From: CAVXXD01 sp963765625
GTDB taxonomy: Bacteria; Actinomycetota; Geothermincolia; Geothermincolales; Geothermincolaceae
Direction: 5' to 3'
Assembly: GCA_963765625.1 (NCBI GenBank)
Contig: CAVXXD010000012.1
Coordinates: forward strand, 248,001 to 312,000
Length of the DNA: 64,000 bases
Translations under genes and position numbers: made by a program
Notes under the pieces: generated by a model
What the model was told of the DNA's origin: nothing
What the model saw: only the letters and a program-made list of their open reading frames with translations
Database searches by the model: none
Shown: one piece after another, positions 37,543-45,672 of the stretch
How positions within the stretch are numbered: position 1 is the stretch's first letter
Layout of the letters: each line of letters opens with the position of its first letter

Positions 37543-38243
37543 GCGCCCCGGTGGTTTACGCCGTAGTGGCCGCGGCCGGGCAGGGGACCCGCATGGGCCG
37601 GGAAGCCCGCAAGCAGTTCGTGCAGTTGGCGGGACGCCCCGTTCTTTCCTACAGCCTCCGGGCTCTGGACGCCTGTGCGGCGGTCCGGCGCATCTACCTG
37701 GCGGTAAGCCCCTCGGACATAGAGTGGGTCAAGGGTGAGTGGCTGCCCCGCTACGCTCCGTCCAAACCGGTGGAGGTGCTGGCAGGCGGAACAGAACGGC
37801 AGGACACCGTGGCCAACGCCCTGGAGCTGATGCCCACGGACTGCGACGCCGTGGTCATCCACGATGGAGCCCGCCCCCTGGCCGGCGCGCACCTTTTCGA
37901 CCGCTGCATCGAAGCACTGGAGGGATGGGACGGCGTGATACCCGTTGTTCCCTGCCGGGACACCATCAAGCAGGTGGAGGGGGAACTGGTGACCGTGACG
38001 CCCGAGAGGAGCTGCCTGCGGCAGGTCCAGACCCCCCAGGTGTTCAGGCCGGAAGCCCTGCTGGACGCATACCGGCGAGCCGTCAACGAAGGCTTCATCG
38101 CCACGGACGATGCCGCGGTGCTGGAGAGATACGGTTACCGGGTCAGGGCGGTCGAAGGGGAGACCGGAAACATCAAGATAACTTTTCGCGAGGACCTGGT
38201 GATGGCTGAAGCCCTGCTGCGTATGCGAGGCTCGACCAACTGA
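37539..38243 (+). CDS. ispD: IspD, 2-C-methyl-D-erythritol 4-phosphate cytidylyltransferase
   Basis: Third step of the MEP isoprenoid pathway: CTP plus MEP gives CDP-ME. The N-terminal loop AAAGQGTRMGREARKQF binds CTP; VLAGGTERQDTVANAL, VVIHDGARPL and VPCRDTIKQV complete the active site. 234 residues. The TTG start overlaps the previous stop, so it is translationally coupled to the PIN/TRAM gene. Confidence 0.96.
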   Translation: MSAPVVYAVVAAAGQGTRMGREARKQFVQLAGRPVLSYSLRALDACAAVRRIYLAVSPSDIEWVKGEWLPRYAPSKPVEVLAGGTERQDTVANALELMPTDCDAVVIHDGARPLAGAHLFDRCIEALEGWDGVIPVVPCRDTIKQVEGELVTVTPERSCLRQVQTPQVFRPEALLDAYRRAVNEGFIATDDAAVLERYGYRVRAVEGETGNIKITFREDLVMAEALLRMRGSTN

Positions 38244-38272
38244 AATAAGAGAGAACGGAGGTAGGGCAGGCC

Positions 38273-38752
38273 ATGAGAACAGGGATCGGGTTTGACGCAC
38301 ACGCCTTCGCCCCCGGCCGCATGCTGGTCCTGGGGGGCGTTAACATCCCCTTCGACAAGCGGCTGGCTGGCCATTCCGATGCCGATGTGCTGATACACGC
38401 GGTTATGGACGCCCTGCTGGGGGCGGCCGGGCTGGGCGACATCGGCCAGCATTTCCCTGATACCGATGAAGAGTTCGAGGGCGTCTCCAGCCTCTATCTT
38501 CTCGAGAAGGTAGCGGCCCTGTTAAATAAGGCCGGCTTCCGCGTAGTGAACGTCGACGCGGTGCTCATCGCCGAAAAGCCCAAGATAGCCCCCTTGCGAG
38601 AGAAGATGCGCGTCAACATCTCCGAGGCTCTCGGCATGAGCTGGGACGACGTCGGCCTGAAGGCCACCACCACCGAAGGGCTCGGTTTTACCGGCCGGGG
38701 CGAAGGAATAGCCGCCATGGCCACTGCGCTCATCGACGACGAAGAAGACTGA
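38273..38752 (+). CDS. ispF: IspF, 2-C-methyl-D-erythritol 2,4-cyclodiphosphate synthase
   Basis: Fifth step of the MEP pathway. Zinc ligands D8, H10 and H42 are present in GIGFDAHAF and VLIHAVMDALLGAAGLGDIG, along with HFPDTD and LKATTTEGLGFTGRGEGIAA. 159 residues, normal. It follows ispD by 29 bases with an ACGGAGGTAG site. Confidence 0.97.
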   Translation: MRTGIGFDAHAFAPGRMLVLGGVNIPFDKRLAGHSDADVLIHAVMDALLGAAGLGDIGQHFPDTDEEFEGVSSLYLLEKVAALLNKAGFRVVNVDAVLIAEKPKIAPLREKMRVNISEALGMSWDDVGLKATTTEGLGFTGRGEGIAAMATALIDDEED

Positions 38753-38829
38753 CCTCTTTTCTTGTTCCGCAGGGACCCTCCTCCGGACCTGGCATGCCGG
38801 GACGCGTACTCCGTTGTAAGTGGATTACC

Positions 38830-39082
38830 GTGTACGAAGGAAATATAGCTGTCATAGAGAGTGACGAGGTTCTTATCGCGGACGCGCAGGACGCGCTGGA
38901 CCTGATGGCGACGGTGAGGTCCTGTTGAAGTTCACGAACTACCACTTCCGCATGGCCGTAGTCGGGGACTTCGAAAACGAAGGCAGCGAGAGCCTCAAGG
39001 GCTTCATCCGGGAGAGCAACCGGGGAACCAGTTCTTCTTCGTACCTGACAGAGAAGAAGCCGTGGAGCGACTGCGCGGTTGA
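38830..39082 (+). pseudogene. DUF4180 pseudogene with internal deletion and frameshift
   Basis: The first part reads YEGNIAVIESDEVLIADAQ, then DALDLMATVR, which is the DUF4180 N-terminus. The family then has about 30 residues before a GE(V/I)LxKFxNY segment; here that segment follows at once, in another frame, as GEVLLKFTNY and VVGDFENEGSESLKGF. The junction sits in a shared GGTGAGG, as expected for deletion between short repeats. A further one-base loss near 39022 breaks SNRGNQFFFVPDREEA. It is clearly inactive. DUF4180 has no assigned function. Confidence 0.85.
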
Positions 39083-39110
39083 TCAAAGCAGGCCGATTGC
39101 CTGGACCGGT

Positions 39111-39140
39111 AAAAAGAAGGGGACGGCAGGTGCCGCCCCC
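39111..39140 (-). terminator. Terminator of the thiolase/DUF35 operon
   Basis: On the minus strand GGGGGCGGCA pairs with TGCCGTCCCC and is followed by TTCTTTTT. It lies 20 bases after the stop of the last DUF35 gene. Confidence 0.9.
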
Positions 39141-39160
39141 GTTTTCTTGCAGCGTACGAA

Positions 39161-39634
39161 TCAGTCGATGGGCTTGAAGTAGAGGATGTCGTGGATGTTG
39201 CCCGAGCGGTTTTCTTTCCAGACAGCCTTGACCTTCATGCCGACCTTGACCGCTTCCAGATCGTCGATCTCGTCGATGCGGTGGTGGAAGTCGGTGGTCA
39301 GCTCGGGACGTCCGTCCTTGCCATAGAGGTGGATGAGGGCGTAGCAGTAGGGCGGCTCGGTGGGCTGGCCGGTGAAGGGGATGTGGATGACGGTGTAGCT
39401 CTTGACCCAACCCTCGTCGGACATCTCCACCCAGTCCTCGTTGACGTCTACGAAGCACTTCCCGCAGTAGGGGCGGGGAGGCAGGATGACCCCCTTGCAC
39501 TTGGGGCAGGTCACCGCGAGGATCTTCTTATCCTTCAGGGCTTCGTAGAAGACGGGGTAGTACTGCCCGTAGGAATACTCGAAGGGGATCTCGAAGAATC
39601 CCTCTATCTGTTCGATGTCGTTTTTATATGCCAT
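39161..39634 (-). CDS. DUF35 zinc-ribbon/OB-fold acyl-CoA partner protein A
   Basis: A rubredoxin-like zinc ribbon (CPKCKG with CGKC) precedes an OB fold that binds acyl-CoA (VKSYTVIHIPFTGQP, YCYALIHLYG, VGMKVKAVW). DUF35 proteins form complexes with thiolase-superfamily enzymes and deliver substrate to them. It is the last gene of a minus-strand operon of two thiolase-like and two DUF35 genes. ATG at 39634 (AGGGGTG site) is preferred to the upstream GTG. 157 residues. Confidence 0.92.
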   Translation of the reverse strand: MAYKNDIEQIEGFFEIPFEYSYGQYYPVFYEALKDKKILAVTCPKCKGVILPPRPYCGKCFVDVNEDWVEMSDEGWVKSYTVIHIPFTGQPTEPPYCYALIHLYGKDGRPELTTDFHHRIDEIDDLEAVKVGMKVKAVWKENRSGNIHDILYFKPID

Positions 39635-39650
39635 TGTTTTCACCCCTTCC

Positions 39651-40103
39651 CTAGGCCAACTTGAAATAGGCGATGTCGAAGATGTTGCCTTCGCGCTCCT
39701 CCGGCTCCTTCCAGACCGCTTCCACCCTGGACCCGACGGCCAGACCGTCGAAGTTGGTGAAACGGAGGACGTGCACCAGGTTGGTGTCGGCGCCGTCGAT
39801 CTGGATGAGGGCGTAAGCGAAGGGGAGGTCGCAGGGCATGCCCGGGAAGTAGTGCTCCATGCGGGTCCAGGCCCGGATGACGCCGGTGGCAGGAAGCTCC
39901 ACCCATTCGGTCATGTTGTCGAAGCAGTACTCGCAGTAGTCCTGCGGCGGGCAGAACACCTTGCCGCAGCTGGGGCATTTCTTGCCCAGCAGGCGGCCGT
40001 TGTCGCGCATCTCCGTGAAGAAGGTGCCGACGGTCTCACCCACGGACCAGGTGAAGGGTGAACTTATCTTGGAGTAAAAGGTCTTGGCAGGTTGTCTTTC
40101 CAT
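39651..40103 (-). CDS. DUF35 zinc-ribbon/OB-fold acyl-CoA partner protein B
   Basis: A 150-residue protein with zinc-ribbon cysteines CPSCGK and CEYC, then an OB fold (GVIRAWTRMEHYFPGMP, FAYALIQIDGA, VGSRVEAVWKEPEE). It is clearly diverged from protein A, which suggests one DUF35 partner for each thiolase-like subunit or a four-part complex. ATG at 40103 with GGAGGTG upstream. It lies 14 bases after the thiolase-like gene. Confidence 0.92.
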   Translation of the reverse strand: MERQPAKTFYSKISSPFTWSVGETVGTFFTEMRDNGRLLGKKCPSCGKVFCPPQDYCEYCFDNMTEWVELPATGVIRAWTRMEHYFPGMPCDLPFAYALIQIDGADTNLVHVLRFTNFDGLAVGSRVEAVWKEPEEREGNIFDIAYFKLA

Positions 40104-40117
40104 CTTTAGCACCTCCT

Positions 40118-41278
40118 TTATAGCTCGTTGGTCAGGACCATCATGGTGTGGAATTGCAGCCAGCCTCCCCAGCCGTGGGCCAACGCCGTCTTCACCCCGT
40201 CGATCTGGTGGGCGCCCGCCTTGCCGGTGACCTGCAGGGCCGCCTCGATCTGGCGGATGAGGGCGGAGGCGCCGATGGGGTTGTTGGAAACGACGGTGCC
40301 CGAGGGGTTCAGCGGCATCTCGCCGTCGCGGCGGGAACGGCCGCTCTCGGTCATCCAGCCGCCCTTGCCGCGGGGGCAGAGGCCGGACGCTTCGGCCCAG
40401 ATCATCTCCTGGGGGGTGAAGGCGCAGTAGAGTTCGGCCACGTCGATCTCCTTGACCGGGTCGGTGATGCCGGCCCGCTTGTAGACGGTTTCGGCGGCTT
40501 TCTCCAGGGCCGCGGGCGAGACCATGTCCATGCCGGGGTAGTAGGCCCCTTCGGAACAGGTGGCCAGAGCCCTGACCCAGGCCGGTTTATCGGTGATCTT
40601 CTTGGCTACGTCGCCCGAGGCGAAGACGGCCGCCGCCGCCGCGTCGGTGGTGGGGCAGCAGTCGAGCAGGCGCAGGGGGGTGGTCACCGGGGCGGAGTTG
40701 CGGGCCTCTTCAACGGTGAGTTCCAGTTGCAGGTGGGCGTAGGGGTTGTCCTGCGCGTCCTTGCGGGTTTTCACAGCGATCATGGCGAAGTGGTCCTCGT
40801 TGATGTCGGGGTAGCGGTTGATGTATTCCCGTGCCTGCAAGGCCACCAGGGCGGCCGCGCCGCCGGCGAAGTCGCGTCCCCACAGGGGGTCGTAGGTGAC
40901 GGAGAGGCCGTAGTTGGGCACCCCGTCAGAGAGCTTCTCGAAGGCCACCGCCAGCACCCGGTCGTGCAGGCCGGAGGCTACGTGGTAATAAGCGCAGATA
41001 CCCACCGAGGCGCCTACGGTGCCGCCGGTGTAGATGCGCATGACCGGTTTCATGAATCCGGCCGAGGCTGGGCCCAGGAGCAGCTCGGGGTAATTGATCC
41101 CTTCGAATATCTCAGGGGCGTTGCCGATGACCACCGCATCGATGTCCTGCGGCTTGAGGTCGGCGTCGTCCAGTGCCTTCTGCACCGCTTCATGAATGAG
41201 CCCGGCCAGGTTGACGTCCTCGCGGCGCCGCCTGCCCTTGGTCTGTCCGGTTCCGACTATGGCTACGGGTTTTGCCAT
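40118..41278 (-). CDS. SCP-x/lipid-transfer-type thiolase-like protein 1
   Basis: A 386-residue thiolase-superfamily protein starting MAKPVAIVGTGQTKGRR. Where thiolases have their nucleophile (C-A-S-G), this one reads YTGGTVGAS, with no cysteine. The C-terminal AELYCAFTPQEMIWAE and NPSGTVVSNNPIGASA segments are kept. Members without this cysteine that pair with DUF35 proteins include steroid side-chain aldolases (Ltp2/ChsH2 type), so a retro-aldol or C-C bond reaction is possible. The gene begins one base after the stop of thiolase-like 2. Substrate unknown. Confidence 0.88.
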   Translation of the reverse strand: MAKPVAIVGTGQTKGRRRREDVNLAGLIHEAVQKALDDADLKPQDIDAVVIGNAPEIFEGINYPELLLGPASAGFMKPVMRIYTGGTVGASVGICAYYHVASGLHDRVLAVAFEKLSDGVPNYGLSVTYDPLWGRDFAGGAAALVALQAREYINRYPDINEDHFAMIAVKTRKDAQDNPYAHLQLELTVEEARNSAPVTTPLRLLDCCPTTDAAAAAVFASGDVAKKITDKPAWVRALATCSEGAYYPGMDMVSPAALEKAAETVYKRAGITDPVKEIDVAELYCAFTPQEMIWAEASGLCPRGKGGWMTESGRSRRDGEMPLNPSGTVVSNNPIGASALIRQIEAALQVTGKAGAHQIDGVKTALAHGWGGWLQFHTMMVLTNEL

Positions 41279-41279
41279 G

Positions 41280-42422
41280 TCACTCACCTCCCAGGATGAA
41301 GACGAGGTTGTTTTGCATACAGGATCCGATGTAGGCGTGGGCCAGGGCACGCTTCGCCCCTGCTACCTGGCGCGCTCCCGCTTCTCCGGTGAGCTGCAGG
41401 TAGCACTCGGCCAGGCGGGCCAGGCCGGTGGCCACCAGCGGGTTGGCCGCCAGGGCGCCGCCCGACGGGTTGACCGGGAAGGCCTTGCCCATCTCCGGCG
41501 CGCCGGAATCGATGAAGTTGCCGCCGCCACCCTCGGGGCAGAAGCCCAGGGCCTCGTAGAGCATCAGTTCCTGGAAGGAGAAGTCGGCGTAGACTTCGGC
41601 CAGGTCCAGTTCCTCGGCGGGCTTGCTGATGCCGGCCATGGCGTAGGCTTTCTTGGCGGACTCTTCGGCTGAGGCCAGGCGGGTGAGGTCGCGGTTGCCC
41701 AGGTAGAAGGCCTCCTGGCAGGTGCCCAGGCCGTCGACCCATACCGGTTTAAGGCCCAGTTCCTTGGCCTTGGACTCGCTGGCCATGATCAGGGCGCAGG
41801 CGCCGTCGGTGACGGGGTAGGCGTCCAGTTCCTTGATGGGGGTGGCCAGATAGGGCGAGGCCATGACTTCCTCTAAGGAGTAGTCACCCTTGCGCAGGGC
41901 GAAGGGGTTGTTCTTGGCGTTGCGCAGGTTCTTGATTACCACCCGCGCGGCCTGCTCCTCGGTGATGCCGAACTTCTGGCTGTAGGCGTTGGCTTGCAGC
42001 GCGGCGGCGTTAAGCAGGTCCAGGCCCAGCGGCTGACCGTAGAAGGGGTCGTAGTTCATGTTGTGATACCAGTGGGGGTGGGACTCGGAACTCTTGCCGT
42101 ACGCGATCACCAGGGCCAGGTCGTAAGACCCCGCGGCGATGCGCATCCAGGCGTAGAGGGCGGCATACCCGCCGTCCTCGGCCACCTTGGTCTCCTCGGT
42201 GAGTTGGGCGCCCAGGGCTTCCACCATCATGTAGGTGGAGATACCGCGCCCGTCCAGGATGTCGCTGCCGGCGTTGATGACTATCTCGAGGTCCTGTTGC
42301 TTGAGGCCGGTGGCCTCAAGGACTCCCTTGACGGTGCGGTAGGCTAAATCCTGGTGGTTCTCGTCTGCGAGAGCCGCCGAATACTTGGTCTGGTAGGCTC
42401 CCACGATTGCTACTCTGCTCAC
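41280..42422 (-). CDS. SCP-x/lipid-transfer-type thiolase-like protein 2
   Basis: First gene of the operon, 380 residues, starting MSRVAIVGAYQTKYSAAL. The nucleophile position reads AEDGGYAALYAW, so again there is no cysteine. The C-terminal half has AEVYADFSFQELMLYEALGF and NPSGGALAANPLVATGLAR. A pair of diverged thiolase-like proteins with two DUF35 proteins suggests a hetero-oligomeric enzyme. It could act in ketone, branched-acyl or steroid-like carbon-chain cleavage. Confidence 0.88.
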   Translation of the reverse strand: MSRVAIVGAYQTKYSAALADENHQDLAYRTVKGVLEATGLKQQDLEIVINAGSDILDGRGISTYMMVEALGAQLTEETKVAEDGGYAALYAWMRIAAGSYDLALVIAYGKSSESHPHWYHNMNYDPFYGQPLGLDLLNAAALQANAYSQKFGITEEQAARVVIKNLRNAKNNPFALRKGDYSLEEVMASPYLATPIKELDAYPVTDGACALIMASESKAKELGLKPVWVDGLGTCQEAFYLGNRDLTRLASAEESAKKAYAMAGISKPAEELDLAEVYADFSFQELMLYEALGFCPEGGGGNFIDSGAPEMGKAFPVNPSGGALAANPLVATGLARLAECYLQLTGEAGARQVAGAKRALAHAYIGSCMQNNLVFILGGE

Positions 42423-42545
42423 TCTTTACCTCCCTTCGGTTGCTAAGGAAACAAAACTGAAAAGCGGTCAAATAACCTCTTCTTGAACGAAGATACTATA
42501 TACCAAAAAGAGGCCCGGGACTAGTTATGCGGGTGATCGGGTGTT

Positions 42546-42770
42546 TCAGGACCTGTTCTTGCGGATTATGATCTCGGCCCGCTCCGACTGGTTGGGAAAG
42601 AGGTCCGAAGCGACAAAGTCTCCCCCCGCCTCCGTCTTGACCATGTAACGGGCGCAAGCGGTTTTGTCGCCCCGGCAGTAACGGCTTTTGTAGACCTCCG
42701 CCGTGGCGGGCATGTTCTGCATCTGGTCGTTGAAGAAAGGACACCCGGAAAGGAATTCGCAGTCAGCCAC
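42546..42770 (-). CDS. Small cysteine-rich protein, family unnamed
   Basis: A 74-residue protein with four cysteines arranged C-x5-C-x21-C-x6-C: CEFLSGCPFFND near the start and YCRGDKTACARYMV in the middle. The spacing suggests a metal or Fe-S site. I recognise the CPFFN...CARYMV pattern as a recurring small conserved protein but know no function. GTG start with AAGGAG 11 bases upstream. Single gene, divergent from the HD protein. Confidence 0.6.
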   Translation of the reverse strand: MADCEFLSGCPFFNDQMQNMPATAEVYKSRYCRGDKTACARYMVKTEAGGDFVASDLFPNQSERAEIIIRKNRS

Positions 42771-42871
42771 GAACGCATCAACTCCTTGTTGCTAGCCTTA
42801 AGATGAGCACGTTACTATTATACATTAGCAAGGCTGTATCGTCGTTTTCCTGAATGAGGGGGTGCCTGAAG

Positions 42872-43429
42872 GTGGAGAGGGAAGAAGCGTACGCGCTCCT
42901 GAACGAAAAGCTTCATGCCGACAATCTGATTAAGCACTCCCTGGCCACCGAGGCCATCATGCGCGCCCTGGCCCGACGCTTCTCAGAAGACGAGGAGTTG
43001 TGGGGGCAGACGGGCCTTCTCCACGACCTGGACCTGGAGGTGGTGGGCGACGACATGACCACCCACGCGCAGGTCACCGCGGACATCCTGACCGAAGCGG
43101 GCTTTCCCGGGGAGGGAGTGCAGGCCATACGCATGCACAACACCGAAGGGTTGGGCCTGGGGGAGAGACAAGGCCGTTTCGAGCACTCACTGGCGGCGGC
43201 GGAGACCATCACCGGCCTCATCGTCGCCACCGCGCTGGTGCTGCCCAGCAAGTCGCTGGCCGACGTCAAATCCAAGAGCGTACGCAAGCGCATGAAGGAA
43301 ACGGCCTTCGCGCGGGGAGCGCGGCGCGAGGTCATCATGGAGTGCGAGGAGGCTGGCGTCCCCCTGGACGAGTTCATCGACCTGAGCCTGGAGGCCATGC
43401 GCGGCATCTCCGGCGAGCTGGGACTTTAA
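42872..43429 (+). CDS. HD-domain phosphohydrolase (HDIG-like)
   Basis: A 185-residue HD-superfamily protein. The metal ligands are visible as KHSLATEAIMRALA, GLLHDLDLE (the HD pair) and MHNTEG. The family hydrolyses phosphate esters, often of nucleotides. The GTG at 42872 with GAGGGGGTG upstream is preferred over an ATG 18 bases earlier that lacks a site. The last codons CTT TAA are shared in sequence with the gene ending at palindromic element 2, so the present C-terminus may be element-made. Confidence 0.85.
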   Translation: MEREEAYALLNEKLHADNLIKHSLATEAIMRALARRFSEDEELWGQTGLLHDLDLEVVGDDMTTHAQVTADILTEAGFPGEGVQAIRMHNTEGLGLGERQGRFEHSLAAAETITGLIVATALVLPSKSLADVKSKSVRKRMKETAFARGARREVIMECEEAGVPLDEFIDLSLEAMRGISGELGL

Positions 43430-43527
43430 TGGGGTCAGGTCTATGATTTATTATTTTCTCCCAGTTTCTGGTAATCAGTAACTGGTAATTTATGGGAGAA
43501 AATAATAAATCATAGACCTGACCCCAT
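43429..43527. repeat. Palindromic element 3 (99 bp)
   Basis: Arms ATGGGGTCAGGTCTATGATT with the same architecture as elements 1 and 2. The loop is in the opposite orientation and has two TTACCAG motifs on the minus strand. It lies between the convergent HD gene and the CoA-ligase gene and supplies both stops. Confidence 0.93.
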
Positions 43528-44961
43528 TATCCGCATTGAGGAGGCGCAGCGGCGGGCGCTGGGGAAGACCGGCACGTCCAGCGAGGTGAAGGTAGAGACG
43601 AGGTTGGACTCCTGGCCCAGGAAGGACATCACTATGAAGGGCTTGCCCGAGGCCCGCGTCACCCCCACCAGGTCTTCCAGGAAGACTTGGTAGAACCCCC
43701 TCATCTGTTCGGCCGATTGTTCGAAGATGGGGAAGTACTTGCGCATGTTGACGAACCACTCGCCGCTCAGGAGCCCGTAGAGCACCGCCCCGTCCACCTC
43801 CCCCGAGTCGAAGAGGACCTGGAGCAGGTCCTTGAAGAGGCCGAAGTTGGTCTCGAAGGTCAGGTCGATGGGGTTGCCCACGAAGGCGAAGGGGTTGCTT
43901 ATGGACTTGAGCTTCTCCTGCAGGGCCGCCGAGAAGAGCGGCACTTCCAGGCCGGCCTTTTCCATGTGGTAGGAGAGGGAGGTGCTCGGTCCGCCCGAGT
44001 TGGAAACCACCGCGATACGCCGCCCGGTCAGCCGGGGCTGGGTGGAGAGGGTCCACACCCAGTCGATCATCTCGTCCAGGTCGTCCGCCCGGGCCACCCC
44101 GGCCTGGGCCAGCAGGCCGTCGTAGAGGTGGTCCGGCCCGGCGATGGCGCCGGTGTGGGAGTGGCCGGCCCGCGAGCCTGCTTCGTTGCCCCCCACGTAA
44201 GTGGCCACAACCGGTTTGACCCGGCCGCAGGCGCGGGCTGCCTCGATGAACTCGCGGGGCCTCCGCACGGATTCGATGTACAGGCCCACCGCACGCACGC
44301 TTTCTTCTTCCCGGAAGTAATCCAGGCAGTCCACCAGGTCGATGTCGGCTTCGTTACCCACACTCAACGTCTGGTGGATACGTACGCCCATGGAGCGTAG
44401 CAGGGGGTAGGACATGGCGGTGTATGCGCCCGACTGGGAAGCGAGGCCGATGGCGCCGCCCAGGGGCGGCTCGGGGATGGTAGTGGTGATCAGGGGGACG
44501 TTGCTGTTGAGGATACCCAGGCAGTTGGGGCCTACGAAACGGATGCCGTGACGCCGGGCGATCTCGACGATCTCCCGTTCGCGCTCAATGCCTTCGCTAC
44601 CTCCATCCGCGGATTCCTTGAATCCCCCCGAGACGATGATGGCCCGCTTTATGCCCGCCTTTCCGCACTCCTCCAGCACTTCCGGCACCACCCGGGTGGG
44701 CAGCACCAGCAGGGCCAGGTCCACCGGACCGGCGACGTCGTGGATGCTGTGGTAGGCGGGCAGGCCCAGTATCTCCGTCTCTTCCGGGTGGATGGGATAG
44801 ACCTTACCCGGGAAGCCTCCCTCCAGGAGGTTGACCATCTGGACGGTGCCCATTTTCATGGGCGACGAGGAGGCCCCCCACACCGCCACGGAAGACGCAT
44901 ACATCAATTCTTTGAGCGGATTTGTCTCCATCAGAAGTCCTGACTCTTCAGGCATGGACAT
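43510..44961 (-). CDS. NDP-forming acyl-CoA synthetase alpha-type protein, C-terminus altered
   Basis: CoA-binding (SSVAVWGASSSPMKMG), succinyl-CoA-ligase-like flavodoxin and ligase domains, as in the alpha part of ADP/GDP-forming acyl-CoA synthetases. VSGGFKES and GPNCLGILN are present, and the phospho-His region reads GHSHTGAIAG. The ATP-grasp beta part is not in the window. The family normally continues some 20-30 residues after VPVFPS with a helix; here it reads SARRCASSMRIMGSGL and stops inside palindromic element 3, so the tail has been replaced. It forms an operon with the cyclo-ligase upstream, three bases apart. Confidence 0.88.
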   Translation of the reverse strand: MSMPEESGLLMETNPLKELMYASSVAVWGASSSPMKMGTVQMVNLLEGGFPGKVYPIHPEETEILGLPAYHSIHDVAGPVDLALLVLPTRVVPEVLEECGKAGIKRAIIVSGGFKESADGGSEGIEREREIVEIARRHGIRFVGPNCLGILNSNVPLITTTIPEPPLGGAIGLASQSGAYTAMSYPLLRSMGVRIHQTLSVGNEADIDLVDCLDYFREEESVRAVGLYIESVRRPREFIEAARACGRVKPVVATYVGGNEAGSRAGHSHTGAIAGPDHLYDGLLAQAGVARADDLDEMIDWVWTLSTQPRLTGRRIAVVSNSGGPSTSLSYHMEKAGLEVPLFSAALQEKLKSISNPFAFVGNPIDLTFETNFGLFKDLLQVLFDSGEVDGAVLYGLLSGEWFVNMRKYFPIFEQSAEQMRGFYQVFLEDLVGVTRASGKPFIVMSFLGQESNLVSTFTSLDVPVFPSARRCASSMRIMGSGL

Positions 44962-44964
44962 GCT

Positions 44965-45567
44965 TTAAGCGTTCGCGGCGCCCTGGTGGTCGCAGGCGAT
45001 GACCCTCTCTTCAGTGATTATCATGTGGATGCGGTGGTCGTGGTCGGCGCATGGGACCTCGTCGATGATCTGCAAGTCGAAACAGGGAGCGACCCTGAGG
45101 CAGTCCGGCTGGCAGCGGTCCAGGAAGCGGTCGTAGTAGCCCCCGCCATACCCCAGCCTGCGGCCGTTCTCGTCGAAGGCCACGCCGGGCATGATGATCA
45201 CGTCGATCTCCTCCGGCGGGACGGGGCGGATGGAATCGGGGCGGGGCTCCATGATGTCGTAATTGCCCGGCTCCAGGTCACCTTCGAAATCGAGGATGTG
45301 GGAGGCGACCATCTTCTTGCTGTCGGTGTAGGTGTAGGGGAGGCAGACCCGCTTGCCTTCGGCCATGGCCCGCCTGATCATGGGCACGGTGTCGACCTCG
45401 CTGCGGAAGGAGAGGAAGAAGAAGACGGTGTCGGCATCCAGGAAATCGTCGATGGACCAGAGGCGCTCCATGACCGCCTCGGACTGGGCCGCCCTCTCCG
45501 GATGGGAGAGACGGTCCCGCTCTTCCTGAACCTTCTTTCGGATCTCGCGCTTTCGCTGCTGTACCAT
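44965..45567 (-). CDS. 5-formyltetrahydrofolate cyclo-ligase
   Basis: Converts 5-formyl-THF to 5,10-methenyl-THF using ATP. The 200-residue protein starts MVQQRKREIRKKVQEERDRL and carries LSFRSEVDT, CLPYT, PGVAFDENGRRLGYGGGYYDRFL (split here only by family convention) and the final DHRIHMIITEE segment. RLGYGGGYYDR is the family signature. A longer reading upstream overlaps the divergent phosphoesterase and is rejected. Confidence 0.95.
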   Translation of the reverse strand: MVQQRKREIRKKVQEERDRLSHPERAAQSEAVMERLWSIDDFLDADTVFFFLSFRSEVDTVPMIRRAMAEGKRVCLPYTYTDSKKMVASHILDFEGDLEPGNYDIMEPRPDSIRPVPPEEIDVIIMPGVAFDENGRRLGYGGGYYDRFLDRCQPDCLRVAPCFDLQIIDEVPCADHDHRIHMIITEERVIACDHQGAANA

Positions 45568-45672
45568 GCCGCCGTTTCTCTTCTTCGTTCCCGTCGTGCC
45601 GCTTATCTTTTCAAGGAAACACGGGTATATTATAACAAATCGAAGGTTACCGGGAAGTACCATGGAGGACGG

